Below the pieces are notes generated by a model, which did not search any database, was not told the DNA's origin, and saw only the letters and a program-made list of their open reading frames with translations. A DNA stretch of 64,000 bases from Rhodobacteraceae bacterium HLUCCO07 (GTDB lineage Bacteria; Pseudomonadota; Alphaproteobacteria; Rhodobacterales; Rhodobacteraceae): positions 248,001-312,000 of the forward strand of contig LJSU01000009.1 of NCBI GenBank assembly GCA_001314705.1. The letters are read 5' to 3'. The translations under genes and the position numbers were made by a program. Shown here one piece after another: positions 41,836-51,369 of the stretch (the first letter of the stretch is position 1; each line of letters starts with the position of its first letter).

Positions 41836-42648
41836 TCAAGCGGCCTCGAACTCGATTCGTCGTCGCAGGAACTGCGTGGCGCGGCTGCTCACGGTTTTCG
41901 GATCGCCCGTGGTCAGGAACCGTGCACCCCCGCCCTGTCCGAGCATGTCGGGATGGCGCGCGATGTAATCGGCAAGGCTCTCGGCCACCAGGCTGGCCTG
42001 GCTGAACACCCTGACCCCGGGGCCAAGCGCCGCCTGGAATTCCTTTTCCAGCAGCGGGTAATGCGTGCAGCCCAGCACCGCCGCCTGCGGATCGGGCATC
42101 TTGCGCCTGAGCGCATCGACATGGGATCTGACCAGCGCCTCGGCGAGGATCATGTCACCTTCCTCGATCGCGTCCACGAGCCCGCCACAGGCCTGCGTCT
42201 CGACATCCACACCGATGGCGCGAAAGGCCAGTTCGCGCTGAAACGCGCGGCTCGACACGGTGGTCGGCGTGGCGAAAAGCGCCACGTTGCTGACCGCGAC
42301 CTCGCGCGGCGGGGAATTGTCGCCCCATTGCCGCTCGGTCAGCGCCTCGATCAGCGGCACGAAGACCCCGAGCACCCGCTTGTCGCGCGGAACCCAGTTT
42401 TCCTGCATCCGCCGCAGGGCCGCGGCGCTGGCGGTGTTGCAGGCCAGGATGACAAGGTCACACCCCTCGGCCCAAAGCCGCTCGACCGCCTCGCAGGTCA
42501 GTTGATAGATGTCATCGGGATCGCGCACGCCATAAGGAGCATGGGCATTGTCGGCCATGTAGACGAAAGGCACATCCGGCAGCCGCTTGGTCACCGCGTC
42601 CCAGACCGTCAGGCCACCCAGCCCGCTGTCGAATATCCCTATTGCCAT
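41836..42648 (-). CDS. murI: Glutamate racemase
   Basis: [46 protein letters not shown]. Confidence 0.96.
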   Translation of the reverse strand: MAIGIFDSGLGGLTVWDAVTKRLPDVPFVYMADNAHAPYGVRDPDDIYQLTCEAVERLWAEGCDLVILACNTASAAALRRMQENWVPRDKRVLGVFVPLIEALTERQWGDNSPPREVAVSNVALFATPTTVSSRAFQRELAFRAIGVDVETQACGGLVDAIEEGDMILAEALVRSHVDALRRKMPDPQAAVLGCTHYPLLEKEFQAALGPGVRVFSQASLVAESLADYIARHPDMLGQGGGARFLTTGDPKTVSSRATQFLRRRIEFEAA

Positions 42649-42662
42649 CTGCCCTGCCCGGG

Positions 42663-43541
42663 TTACGCGCGATAATTCTCTTCGAATTCGAACCCGCATT
42701 CGGACGAATCCAGCGGCCTCGGGGACAGGTCATAGGTGGATTTGCGCAGGAAATCCATCATTGCTTTGGCATCCCTGGCACGCCCGTCGAGAGCGTTTCG
42801 GCAAATCGGTTTGCCGATCACCACATCCACATCCGTGTCCACCCGCGCGCGGAACTCCTTGATCAGAAGCCCCATGCGCAGCGTGTAATGCAGGTGGCTG
42901 GCCAGTTGGAAAAGCCGGCTGGTCGAACCGTCGAAGAATATCGGCACGACCGTGGCGTTGGACTTGGCGACCATGCGCGCGGTAAAGGCCCGCCAACCGG
43001 GGTCGAGCGGTCGCGAAAACGGCCGCGCGGCGGTGCTCACCGTGCCGCCCGGGAAAACCCCGATCGCACCGCCCTGATCGAGATAGCGCAGCGCTTCCTT
43101 TCGCGTCTCGAGGTTGAGCTGGATCGCCTCCCTGGTCCCGTCAAAGGAAATCGGCAGGATCACCCGGTTGAGGTCTTCGGCCTTGCAAAAGACATGGTGC
43201 GCGAGGATTCGGAAATTGCCGCGCGCACGGTTCAGGATGTGCCCCATCATGAGCCCGTCGAGAATCCCGTAAGGATGATTGGCGATCAGGATCAACGGCC
43301 CGTTCGCCGGGATATTGGCAAGACTTCCCTCCACCACGTTGAGCCGAAGGTTGTAACGCTCGACGATCACGTCCCAGAAATCCCGCCCCGAGGAGATCTC
43401 GCATTCATAGCCCTGCGCACGCCGGATGAGACCGATCCGCCCGGTGACATTCTCCATGATCCGGATCAGGGCGCGCCCGGCACGTGTCTCGGCAGAATGC
43501 GCATAGGAAATGTCACGGGCAATGTCGCGCTGTCTCATCAC
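42663..43541 (-). CDS. Lysophospholipid/1-acyl-glycerol-3-phosphate-type acyltransferase
   Basis: [18 protein letters not shown] (NHPYGxxD), [11 protein letters not shown], acyltransferase fold. Confidence 0.88.
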   Translation of the reverse strand: MMRQRDIARDISYAHSAETRAGRALIRIMENVTGRIGLIRRAQGYECEISSGRDFWDVIVERYNLRLNVVEGSLANIPANGPLILIANHPYGILDGLMMGHILNRARGNFRILAHHVFCKAEDLNRVILPISFDGTREAIQLNLETRKEALRYLDQGGAIGVFPGGTVSTAARPFSRPLDPGWRAFTARMVAKSNATVVPIFFDGSTSRLFQLASHLHYTLRMGLLIKEFRARVDTDVDVVIGKPICRNALDGRARDAKAMMDFLRKSTYDLSPRPLDSSECGFEFEENYRA

Positions 43542-43682
43542 TCGACTCGGCTTGAGCGGGTTCGGTTCGGGCCGCCACGCTCATGGCGGCGGCCGGGGCA
43601 GGATACGAACCGACCATGACAGTTTCATGTCGCCGGGCCATGTCATGGCCCCCTGCCCGCGCGGCGCAGTTGCCCGGCCCTG

Positions 43683-46600
43683 TTATTCCGCCGCCTGCAC
43701 GGCGCGTTCGGGCGCGCCATTCAGCAGCCCCAGGATCTCCTCGCGCCGCTGCGCCGCCTTCTCGGCATTCGCCGCCTTGACCGGCCCGAACCCGCGCACC
43801 TTGAGCGGCAATTCCGCAAGCTCCGCGATCAGGTCACGGTTTGACCCGTCCACCCGGGGCAGCCACTCGGCCATGTCGGCCTCGTATTGCGCGATCATCG
43901 CACGTTCCGCCTTGCGTTCCTCGCTGCGCCCGAACGGGTCGAGCGCCGTGCCGCGCAGACGCTTCATGCCCGCCAGCAATCTGAACCACTTCACCATGCC
44001 GGGCCCGAATTCACGCTTGATCGGTCGCCCGTCCGATCCTTCTTTCGACAGGATCGGCGGCGCGAGGTGGAAGGACACCTTGAAATCGCCGTCAAACTCC
44101 GACTTGGCTTTCTCCAGCGTGCTCAGGTGAAGCCGCGCAACCTCGTATTCGTCCTTGTAGGCCAGAACCTTGTGATATCCCTTCGCAACCGCTTCCTTGA
44201 GGCGTGCATCCTCCACGCCATCGACCAGTCTGCGATAGCGCTTGGCCAGCCGGTTGCTCTGATAGGCCCTGAGATGTTCGGCCCGAAACGCGATGCGCTC
44301 CTCCAGTGTCTTGGGCTTGTCGACGACATCCGGGCTCAGCAGTTTCTCAACCTCCTGCGGGTGCAGAACCGCCCAACGCCCGATATCGAACGCCCTGAGG
44401 TTGCCCTCGATCGCAGTGCCGTTGAGGCGGATCGCATCGGTGATCGCCTCGCGGCTCACCGGGATGAGCCCCATCTGCCACGCTCCGCCGAACACCATCA
44501 TGTTGGAAAAGATGCTGTCGCCCAGCGTGACCCGCGCCAGGTCCGAAGCGTCGAACAGGCTCAGACGCTCGCGCAGCCGCGCCTGCAACTGCACTTCCAG
44601 CCGATCCACCGGGATGCGGAACTCGGTGTCTCGGGCAAAATCGCCGGTGATGATCTCGTGGCTGTTGATCACCGCCCCGGTGCGCCCCGTGCTGGTCAGG
44701 CCCAGCGTCTTGGCCCCGGCACTGACCACCAGGTCGCCGCCAATGAGCGCGTGCGCCTCGCCCGTGGCCACGCGCACCGCGTTGATGTCACCGGGCGCGT
44801 TCGCGATGCGCACGTGGATATGCACCGCGCCACCTTTCTGCGCCAGCCCGGCCATTTCCATCATGCCCGCGCCCAGCCCGTCGATCTGCGCCGCCTGCGC
44901 CAGAACAGCGCCGATGGTCACGACCCCGGTGCCACCGACCCCGGTGATCACCACGTTATGGGTGCCGTCGATCGCGGGCAGCTCCGGCTCGGGCAGGTCC
45001 GGCAGATCGAGCTCGGTCGTCGCCTCTTTCCTGACCTTGGCCCCTTCGAGCGTCACGAAACTCGGACAGAACCCCTTGAGACACGAGAAATCCTTGTTGC
45101 ACGAAGACTGGTCGATCGCGCGCTTGCGGCCCAGCTCGGTCTCGACCGGGACGATCGAGACGCAATTCGACTGCACCCCGCAATCGCCGCAGCCCTCGCA
45201 GACATCGGTGTTGATGAACACCCGCTTGTCGATATCGGGAAAGGTGCCGCGCTTGCGGCGGCGGCGTTTCTCGGCAGCACAGGTCTGGATGTAAAGAATG
45301 GCCGATACACCCTTGTATTCACGGAACTTCTCTTGCACCGCATCGAGATCCGCGCGCTCGTGTTTCTCGATCCCGGCCGGGAACTCCGAGAAATCCACAT
45401 CCTCTTTCTGGTCATACACGACGGCCACATGCTCGATCCCGAATGCCTTCAATTCGCGCGCGATCTGATGCGCCGAGAGTCCGCCCTCGTGGGTCTGCCC
45501 GCCGGTCATGGCCACGGCATCGTTGTAGAGGATCTTGTAGGTGATGTTCACACCACTCGCGACGGCCGCGCGGATGGCCTGAAGGCCCGAATGGTTATAG
45601 GTGCCGTCGCCCAGGTTCTGGAACACGTGGTCGCGCGTCGAAAACGGCGCCTCGCCGATCCAGTTGGCGCCCTCGCCGCCCATATGGGTGTATCCCAGCG
45701 TCTCGCGATCCATCCATTGCGCCATGAAATGACAGCCGATCCCGGCATAGGCCCGGCTGCCCTCGGGCACCTTGGTCGAGGTATTGTGCGGACAGCCCGA
45801 GCAGAAATAGGCAAGGCGCGTGGTGATTTCCTCGGCATTGTCGGCGCGCCTGGCTTCGTCCAGCTCGCTCAGCCCGGCCTTGATGCCATCCGTGGCGCGG
45901 CCTTCCTCGATCAGGATCTTGCCCAGCTTCTCGGCCACCATGACGGGATCGAGCGCCCAGCGGGTCGGGAACAGCTCTTCCCCGAACTGGCCCTTTTTCC
46001 AGCCATAGACCCGCCGCCCCTTGCGGTTGTCGAAAATCGCTTCCTTGATCTGCACCTCGAGGAGCTTGCGCTTTTCCTCGACCACGATGATCAGGTCGAG
46101 CCCCTCGGCCCATTCGTTGAACCCCTTCATGTCCAGCGGCCAGACCTGGCCCACCTTGTAGGTGGTGATACCCAGCCGTTCGGCCTCGGCCTCGTCGATC
46201 CCCAGAAGCCCGAGCGCATGTTCGAGGTCGAGCCAGTTCTTGCCATGGCTCACCAGCCCGATCTTCGCGCCCGGCTTGCCCCAGATGCGCTTGTCGATCT
46301 TGTTGGCATAGGCGAAGGCCTCTGCCGCAAAGCGCTTGTGGTCGAGCAGCCGCGCCTCCTGGTCGATCCGGTCATCAACCAGCCGGATATTCAGCCCGCC
46401 CTCGGGCATGGCGAATTCCGGCAGGGCAATCTGAACGCGATCGGGCCGGCCGTCCACCACCGCGGTCGCCTCGACCGTGTCCTTCATCGTCTTGAGACCG
46501 ACCCAGACCCCGGCAAAGCGCGACAGCGCGATCCCGTATATCCCGTAGTCGAGAATCTCCTGCACACCGGCCGGGCTCACCACCGGCATGTAGACATCGA

Positions 46601-47090
46601 CCAGTGCCCATTCGCTCTGGTGCAGCACGGTCGAGGATTCGCCAGTGTGATCGTCACCCATCGCCATCAGAACCCCGCCATGCGGGCTGGTGCCGGCCAT
46701 GTTGGCATGGCGCATCACGTCGCCGGTGCGATCGACCCCCGGCCCCTTGCCGTACCAGAGGCCGAAAACACCGTCGAACTTGCCCTCGCCGCGCAATTCC
46801 GCCTGCTGGCTGCCCCATAACGCCGTCGCGGCCAGATCCTCGTTCAGCCCCGGCTCGAACTTGATGTCATGTTCGGTCAGTATGGACTGCGCACGCGCCA
46901 TCTGAAGATCGACCGCCCCGAGCGGCGATCCGCGATAGCCCGTGACATACCCGGCAGTGTTCAGGCCCGCCTGCATGTCGCGTTGCTTCTGCGCCAGCAT
47001 CAGCCGCACAAGCGCCTGTGTCCCGTTCAAGAGAACCTGCGACTTTTCAAGGTCGTACCTGTCCTGCAATGTCACCTGTTGCTTGCTCAT
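43683..47090 (-). CDS. Fused indolepyruvate ferredoxin oxidoreductase (IorA-IorB type)
   Basis: 1135 aa; TPP/pyruvate oxidoreductase domains, FINTDVCEGCGDCGVQSNC 4Fe-4S motif, ITGVGGTGVVTIGAVLAQAA gamma domain. Confidence 0.95.
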   Translation of the reverse strand: MSKQQVTLQDRYDLEKSQVLLNGTQALVRLMLAQKQRDMQAGLNTAGYVTGYRGSPLGAVDLQMARAQSILTEHDIKFEPGLNEDLAATALWGSQQAELRGEGKFDGVFGLWYGKGPGVDRTGDVMRHANMAGTSPHGGVLMAMGDDHTGESSTVLHQSEWALVDVYMPVVSPAGVQEILDYGIYGIALSRFAGVWVGLKTMKDTVEATAVVDGRPDRVQIALPEFAMPEGGLNIRLVDDRIDQEARLLDHKRFAAEAFAYANKIDKRIWGKPGAKIGLVSHGKNWLDLEHALGLLGIDEAEAERLGITTYKVGQVWPLDMKGFNEWAEGLDLIIVVEEKRKLLEVQIKEAIFDNRKGRRVYGWKKGQFGEELFPTRWALDPVMVAEKLGKILIEEGRATDGIKAGLSELDEARRADNAEEITTRLAYFCSGCPHNTSTKVPEGSRAYAGIGCHFMAQWMDRETLGYTHMGGEGANWIGEAPFSTRDHVFQNLGDGTYNHSGLQAIRAAVASGVNITYKILYNDAVAMTGGQTHEGGLSAHQIARELKAFGIEHVAVVYDQKEDVDFSEFPAGIEKHERADLDAVQEKFREYKGVSAILYIQTCAAEKRRRRKRGTFPDIDKRVFINTDVCEGCGDCGVQSNCVSIVPVETELGRKRAIDQSSCNKDFSCLKGFCPSFVTLEGAKVRKEATTELDLPDLPEPELPAIDGTHNVVITGVGGTGVVTIGAVLAQAAQIDGLGAGMMEMAGLAQKGGAVHIHVRIANAPGDINAVRVATGEAHALIGGDLVVSAGAKTLGLTSTGRTGAVINSHEIITGDFARDTEFRIPVDRLEVQLQARLRERLSLFDASDLARVTLGDSIFSNMMVFGGAWQMGLIPVSREAITDAIRLNGTAIEGNLRAFDIGRWAVLHPQEVEKLLSPDVVDKPKTLEERIAFRAEHLRAYQSNRLAKRYRRLVDGVEDARLKEAVAKGYHKVLAYKDEYEVARLHLSTLEKAKSEFDGDFKVSFHLAPPILSKEGSDGRPIKREFGPGMVKWFRLLAGMKRLRGTALDPFGRSEERKAERAMIAQYEADMAEWLPRVDGSNRDLIAELAELPLKVRGFGPVKAANAEKAAQRREEILGLLNGAPERAVQAAE

Positions 47091-47141
47091 CTCGCGCCTC
47101 CCGTCTCTTTCGTGCTGAACTTGACGTCAACACCGCTCCAT

Positions 47142-47163
47142 TCCGAAGCATATCCGAAGCATA
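47142..47163 (+). repeat. Perfect 11-bp tandem duplication TCCGAAGCATA x2
   Basis: Read directly in the divergent intergenic region. Confidence 0.9.
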
Positions 47164-47171
47164 AGCCTTAT

Positions 47172-47196
47172 GTTAGGTCATAATATGTGACCTAAC
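47172..47196. promoter_or_regulatory. Perfect inverted repeat GTTAGGTCA-taatatg-TGACCTAAC, likely operator
   Basis: 9-bp perfect arms, 7-bp AT-rich spacer, between divergent genes. Confidence 0.7.
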
Positions 47197-47297
47197 AAAG
47201 GGAAAATTCCAATCGCCGCCCACGATTCTGTGAGGATAGGTCTGCCATTGCATGGCGTTTCATGCGATTAAGGCTCAGGTTACGGAAAGTTGCGGAC

Positions 47298-48203
47298 ATG
47301 GATTGGGACAAACTCAGAATATTTCACGCGGTGGCCGACGCGGGATCGCTCACCCATGCCGGTGATGCGCTCCATCTGAGCCAGTCTGCGGTCTCCAGAC
47401 AGATTCGTTCGCTCGAGGAGACCTTGAACACCACCCTCTTTCACCGCCATGCGCGCGGGCTGATTCTCACCGAACAGGGCGAGCTTCTGTTCGATGCGAC
47501 CCGCGCGATGCTCAAGCGCCTCGACGCGGCCACCGCGCGCATACGCGACAGCGAGGACGAGGTTTTCGGCGAGTTGCGCGTGACCACGACCACCGGGTTC
47601 GGCACGCTCTGGCTCGCACCCCGCCTGACCGCCCTTTACGAGAAATACCCCGAACTCAAGATCGACCTCATGCTCGAAGAGCGTGTGCTCGACCTTCCCA
47701 TGCGCGAGGCCGATGTCGCCATCCGCATGAAAGAGCCCTCACAGGCCGATCTGATCCGCAAACGGCTCATGAGCGTCCGGATGCGGCTCTACGCCTCGCC
47801 CGAGTATCTCGCCCGCGCGGGAACGCCGCAATCCCTCGACGATCTGAGCAGGCATCGCCTGATCTGTCAGAATGTCGGCGCCACCCAGGTCGGCGCGGGC
47901 GCCACGCTGGTCCAGGCGCTCTTGAGCAACGAGATCTCTTCGCTGCTGACCGTGAACAACTACTACGGTGTGCTTCAGGGCGTGCTGCATCATCTGGGGA
48001 TCGGCGTCCTGCCCGATTACGTGATCCAGGAGTTTCCGAATCTGCAACAGGTTCTGCCCGAGGTCGACTCGGGCGACATACCGGTCTTCCTCGCCTATCC
48101 CGAAGAGTTGCGACAATCCAAAAGGATCGCCGCATTCCGCGATTTCGTGCAGGAAGAGATCACGATCTATCGCAAACGCGTTAAAAATCAGGCGGCTGAG
48201 TAA
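47298..48203 (+). CDS. LysR-family transcriptional regulator
   Basis: MDWDKLRIFHAVADAGSLTHAGDALHLSQSAVSRQIRSLEETLNTTLFHRHARG. Confidence 0.96.
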   Translation: MDWDKLRIFHAVADAGSLTHAGDALHLSQSAVSRQIRSLEETLNTTLFHRHARGLILTEQGELLFDATRAMLKRLDAATARIRDSEDEVFGELRVTTTTGFGTLWLAPRLTALYEKYPELKIDLMLEERVLDLPMREADVAIRMKEPSQADLIRKRLMSVRMRLYASPEYLARAGTPQSLDDLSRHRLICQNVGATQVGAGATLVQALLSNEISSLLTVNNYYGVLQGVLHHLGIGVLPDYVIQEFPNLQQVLPEVDSGDIPVFLAYPEELRQSKRIAAFRDFVQEEITIYRKRVKNQAAE

Positions 48204-48297
48204 CAGGTTAACCAGATATGCGCCTCCCGCATATCGGCCATGCTGCGGTCGCAGCATCATTGGGCTTGAACGTGCAGGATGCGCCACTTATTTGAAC

Positions 48298-48386
48298 TTC
48301 TGACGGTGATGTTCGATGGTTATCGCATCACTTTCATACCTCCCTGTTGGACTTAGGCCGAGCTTAGTGCTCGGCCTTTTTTTTTC
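48298..48386 (+). ncRNA. Candidate small RNA B: nested hairpin, single-stranded UUUCAUACCUCCCUGUUGGACUU, intrinsic terminator
   Basis: GTGATG-tt-CGAT-ggtt-ATCG-CATCAC stem 48306-48331; CCTCCCTGTTGGACT 48339-48353; terminator AGGCCGAGC-ttagt-GCTCGGCCT-T(9) 48355-48386; RpoH-like CTTGAAC-N12-CCACTTAT upstream (48265-48291). Confidence 0.6.
48355..48386 (+). terminator. Strong intrinsic terminator
   Basis: Perfect 9-bp stem, 5-nt loop, run of T. Confidence 0.93.
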
Positions 48387-48511
48387 GTGATGCCATTTGC
48401 ACCCATTGGCCCCAACCGGTAGGGGGCAATGGGCCGCGAACGGGCCGTTTTGCCGCATTTTCGATCACCCGGAATACGTCATGCGTCCGATGCGTCGCCA
48501 CCCGACAACCA

Positions 48512-48542
48512 AACGAAAAGGGCCACCCGAAGGCGGCCCTTT
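48512..48542 (-). terminator. Intrinsic terminator of rplM-rpsI operon
   Basis: Minus strand AAAGGGCCGCC-ttcg-GGTGGCCCTTTTCGTTT. Confidence 0.85.
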
Positions 48543-48561
48543 GCAAAAAACGTCGAAACGC

Positions 48562-49053
48562 TCAGCGCTTGGAGAACTGGAAGCTCCGGCGCGCCTTGCG
48601 CTTGCCGTATTTCTTCCGCTCGACCACGCGGCTGTCGCGGGTCAGGAAGCCCGCGGCCTTGAGCGCGCCGCGCAGGCCCGGATCATAAAGCTGAAGCGCC
48701 TTCGAGATGCCGTGCTTGACCGCGCCGGCCTGGCCCGAAAGCCCGCCGCCCTTGACGGTCGCCATCACGTCGAACTGGTCTTCCACGCCGGCCACCGAAA
48801 ACGGCTGGCGCAGGATCATCTGCAACACGGGACGGGCGAAATACTTGCCCATTTCCTTGCCGTTCACGACGACCTTGCCCGAGCCGGGCTTGATCCAGAC
48901 GCGGGCCACCGCATTCTTGCGCTTGCCGGTGGCATAGGAGCGGCCAAATTCGTCGCGCACGGGCTCCCGCGGGGTTTCGGCTTCCGCAACGGGCGTGGCG
49001 GCCGCTTCGGCCACCTGGCCCAGCTCTTCGAGCGAGTTCACTTGATCGGTCAT
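48562..49053 (-). CDS. rpsI: 30S ribosomal protein S9
   Basis: [27 protein letters not shown]...[24 protein letters not shown]. Confidence 0.99.
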   Translation of the reverse strand: MTDQVNSLEELGQVAEAAATPVAEAETPREPVRDEFGRSYATGKRKNAVARVWIKPGSGKVVVNGKEMGKYFARPVLQMILRQPFSVAGVEDQFDVMATVKGGGLSGQAGAVKHGISKALQLYDPGLRGALKAAGFLTRDSRVVERKKYGKRKARRSFQFSKR

Positions 49054-49058
49054 CTCTC

Positions 49059-49520
49059 TCAGCTCCGCGTGTTTTTCTTGTTCATGGATTTCACATCCAG
49101 CACATCGGGATTCTGTGCCTCATGCGGATGCTCGGCCCCGGCATAGACGCGCAGGTTGGTCATCTGCTTGCGCGACAGGCGATTGCCCGGCAACATGCGC
49201 TTGACCGCCTGCATCACCAGCCGCTCGGGATGCGCGCCTTCGAGGATCTGCTCGGCGGTCCGGCTCTTGATCCCGCCGGGATAGCCGGTGTGCCAGTAAT
49301 GCACCTTGTCGGTGCGCTTCTTTCCGGTCATCTGCACCTTGTCGGCATTGATGACGATGACATTGTCGCCCATGTCCATATGCGGCGTGAAGCTGGCCTT
49401 GTGCTTGCCGCGCAGACGCGTGGCGACGATCGAGGCAAGACGACCAAGAACAACGCCCTCGGCGTCGATCAGGATCCATTTCTTGTCGATATCCGCAGGC
49501 GTTGCAGAAAAGGTTTTCAT
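49059..49520 (-). CDS. rplM: 50S ribosomal protein L13
   Basis: [47 protein letters not shown]...[13 protein letters not shown]. Confidence 0.99.
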   Translation of the reverse strand: MKTFSATPADIDKKWILIDAEGVVLGRLASIVATRLRGKHKASFTPHMDMGDNVIVINADKVQMTGKKRTDKVHYWHTGYPGGIKSRTAEQILEGAHPERLVMQAVKRMLPGNRLSRKQMTNLRVYAGAEHPHEAQNPDVLDVKSMNKKNTRS

Positions 49521-49595
49521 GTTTGAAACCCCATTATCGTGTTTCGGTTGATCGCTGAACCGCCCTCGTCTGGCGATGGCGGGCGTGATGGGCGG

Positions 49596-49623
49596 GTTAT
49601 ATACAGGCCATGATCCACGTCAA
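49596..49623 (-). promoter_or_regulatory. Likely sigma70-type promoter of rplM-rpsI (TTGACG-N16-TATAAC)
   Basis: Minus strand CTTGACGTGGATCATGGCCTGTATATAACC, 76-103 bp upstream of rplM. Confidence 0.65.
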
Positions 49624-49688
49624 GCGGATTAAACCTCGAAAAAACACGCAAAACCAATGTCTTGCAAATAAGGTATTTATTTACCCCA

Positions 49689-50594
49689 TCATCCTCGCCG
49701 ATTTTCCCGCCACATGATCAGCGCCCCCGCCCCGACGATCAGCAGGACGCCGGGAAACAGCGTGTCGACCGGTGTCTCGCCAAAGACCAGCCAGCCAAGG
49801 ACAAAGGCGCTCAGGATCCCGAAATACCCGAACGGGGCCAGGATCGAGGGCGCCGCGCTGCGATAGGCCAGCATCATGAACAGAACCCCGATTCCGCCCA
49901 GCACTCCCATCACGAAGATCAGCCCGGCATCGGCCAGGCTGTGCAGCGGACTGAACTCGGTGGTGAACGCGGCCAGTATGATCGCGCCCACCGCGGCGGC
50001 GGCCGAGGAATAGAGGTAGAGCAACCCGTTCGACACCTCCGGCCCGAAAAACCGCACCGTCACCATCGAGAGCGCATAGCAAAGCGCCGCACCGACCGGC
50101 AACAACCCGGCCAGCGAGAACGCCTCGGACCCCGGCTTGAGGATCAGCACCACACCCACGAAACCGACCAGAAGCGCGCCAACCCGCCATGGCCCCACCC
50201 GCTCGCCCAGCAAAACGACGGACAAGAGCACGACAAACAGCGCGTTGGTCTGTCCCAGCGTCGCCACCGTGGCCAGTTCCAGCCGCGCCAGCGCCGAGTA
50301 GAAGAAGAGCTGCGCCAGCGCCACGGCAAACCCTCGCCCGACCGCCAGCGGCCAGTTCTCGATCCTGAGCGACGACCCGCGCAAGCGCAACTCCCCGGTC
50401 CAGATCAAGAGCGCCAGCGACGGCACGATCCCAAGCACGTTGCGATAGGCCGAAAGCTCCGGCGCGGCATAACGCGCCGACAGCACCCGCACCAGAAGGC
50501 TCATCACGTCGAAGCACAGGATCGCCAGCAAAAGCAGGCCAATCGCCTTGAGCGCCCGCCGAAACTCGGTCTGATGAAGTGTCTCCAGGCTCAC
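49689..50594 (-). CDS. EamA/DMT family transporter
   Basis: Ten TM-like segments; GTG start with GGAGG SD at 50594; LGILAFLV-type DMT repeat pattern. Confidence 0.88.
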   Translation of the reverse strand: MSLETLHQTEFRRALKAIGLLLLAILCFDVMSLLVRVLSARYAAPELSAYRNVLGIVPSLALLIWTGELRLRGSSLRIENWPLAVGRGFAVALAQLFFYSALARLELATVATLGQTNALFVVLLSVVLLGERVGPWRVGALLVGFVGVVLILKPGSEAFSLAGLLPVGAALCYALSMVTVRFFGPEVSNGLLYLYSSAAAAVGAIILAAFTTEFSPLHSLADAGLIFVMGVLGGIGVLFMMLAYRSAAPSILAPFGYFGILSAFVLGWLVFGETPVDTLFPGVLLIVGAGALIMWRENRRG

Positions 50595-50844
50595 CGCGCG
50601 CCTCCTCGCCCCATCAAACCCGATCGCCCGGCAGGGGCAAGGCAGGCGCCCCGGATAAGGCCCAAAGCGACGCAACGGAACACCGGCAAGCGAAAAAATC
50701 ACCCCCGCCCCCATTTCTCCCTTGATCGACTCGGGCACACCGCATAAGTGCGCCTCACTTTCGGGACCGATCCCAACTTCGATGGCATCGGGGGGGCGCT
50801 AAGGGACCGACTGGATTCAATCTGCTGGAAAGAAGGGGAGCGCC

Positions 50845-51369
50845 ATGAAGGACGCCAACCTCTTCCAACTGGGGATCGGTCTGGAAACAGGCGCCCATGA
50901 GGAAGACACCGCCCGCGGTCTCGATGCCGCGAACGACGCCGGGCCCTTTGCCCGTGACATTTTCGACAACAGCCGCGATGACCATTTCATCCGCCGCGAC
51001 GGGTCCGTCTTTGCCGGAACCCATCTCATCATCGAGGTGGTGAACGGCACCGGCCTCGACGACGAGGCGCGCATCGGGCAGGCGTTCCGCGATTGCGTGG
51101 ACACCTGCGGCGCGACGCTCTTGCACATCCACACCCACAAGTTTTCGCCGCAAGGCGTTTCGGGCGTGGCCGTGCTCGCCGAAAGCCATATCTCGGTCCA
51201 CACCTGGCCCGAGATAGGCTATGGCGCCTTCGACGTCTTCATGTGCGGCGACGCCCGGCCCTGGCTGGCCGTGGACGTGCTCAAGGCGGCGTTCGACACG
51301 TCCGATGTGCGTGTCCGCGAACTCAAACGCGGCGAAGGCGTGGTCTCAGAGGCGGGGGTGGCGGCATGA
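50845..51369 (+). CDS. speD: S-adenosylmethionine decarboxylase proenzyme
   Basis: GTHLIIEVVNGTGLDD; LAESHISVHTWPEIGYGAFDVFMCGDA (autocleavage ESHISVHTWPE). Confidence 0.96.
   Translation: MKDANLFQLGIGLETGAHEEDTARGLDAANDAGPFARDIFDNSRDDHFIRRDGSVFAGTHLIIEVVNGTGLDDEARIGQAFRDCVDTCGATLLHIHTHKFSPQGVSGVAVLAESHISVHTWPEIGYGAFDVFMCGDARPWLAVDVLKAAFDTSDVRVRELKRGEGVVSEAGVAA

Noticed and set aside
43600-43625. GGATACGAACCGACC resembling the T-loop of a minus-strand tRNA
   Set aside because: T-stem does not pair and no cloverleaf is present.
43887-46820. 977-aa plus-strand ORF
   Set aside because: Antisense to the confidently identified indolepyruvate ferredoxin oxidoreductase; composition (HRD/RRQ-rich) typical of high-GC shadow ORFs.
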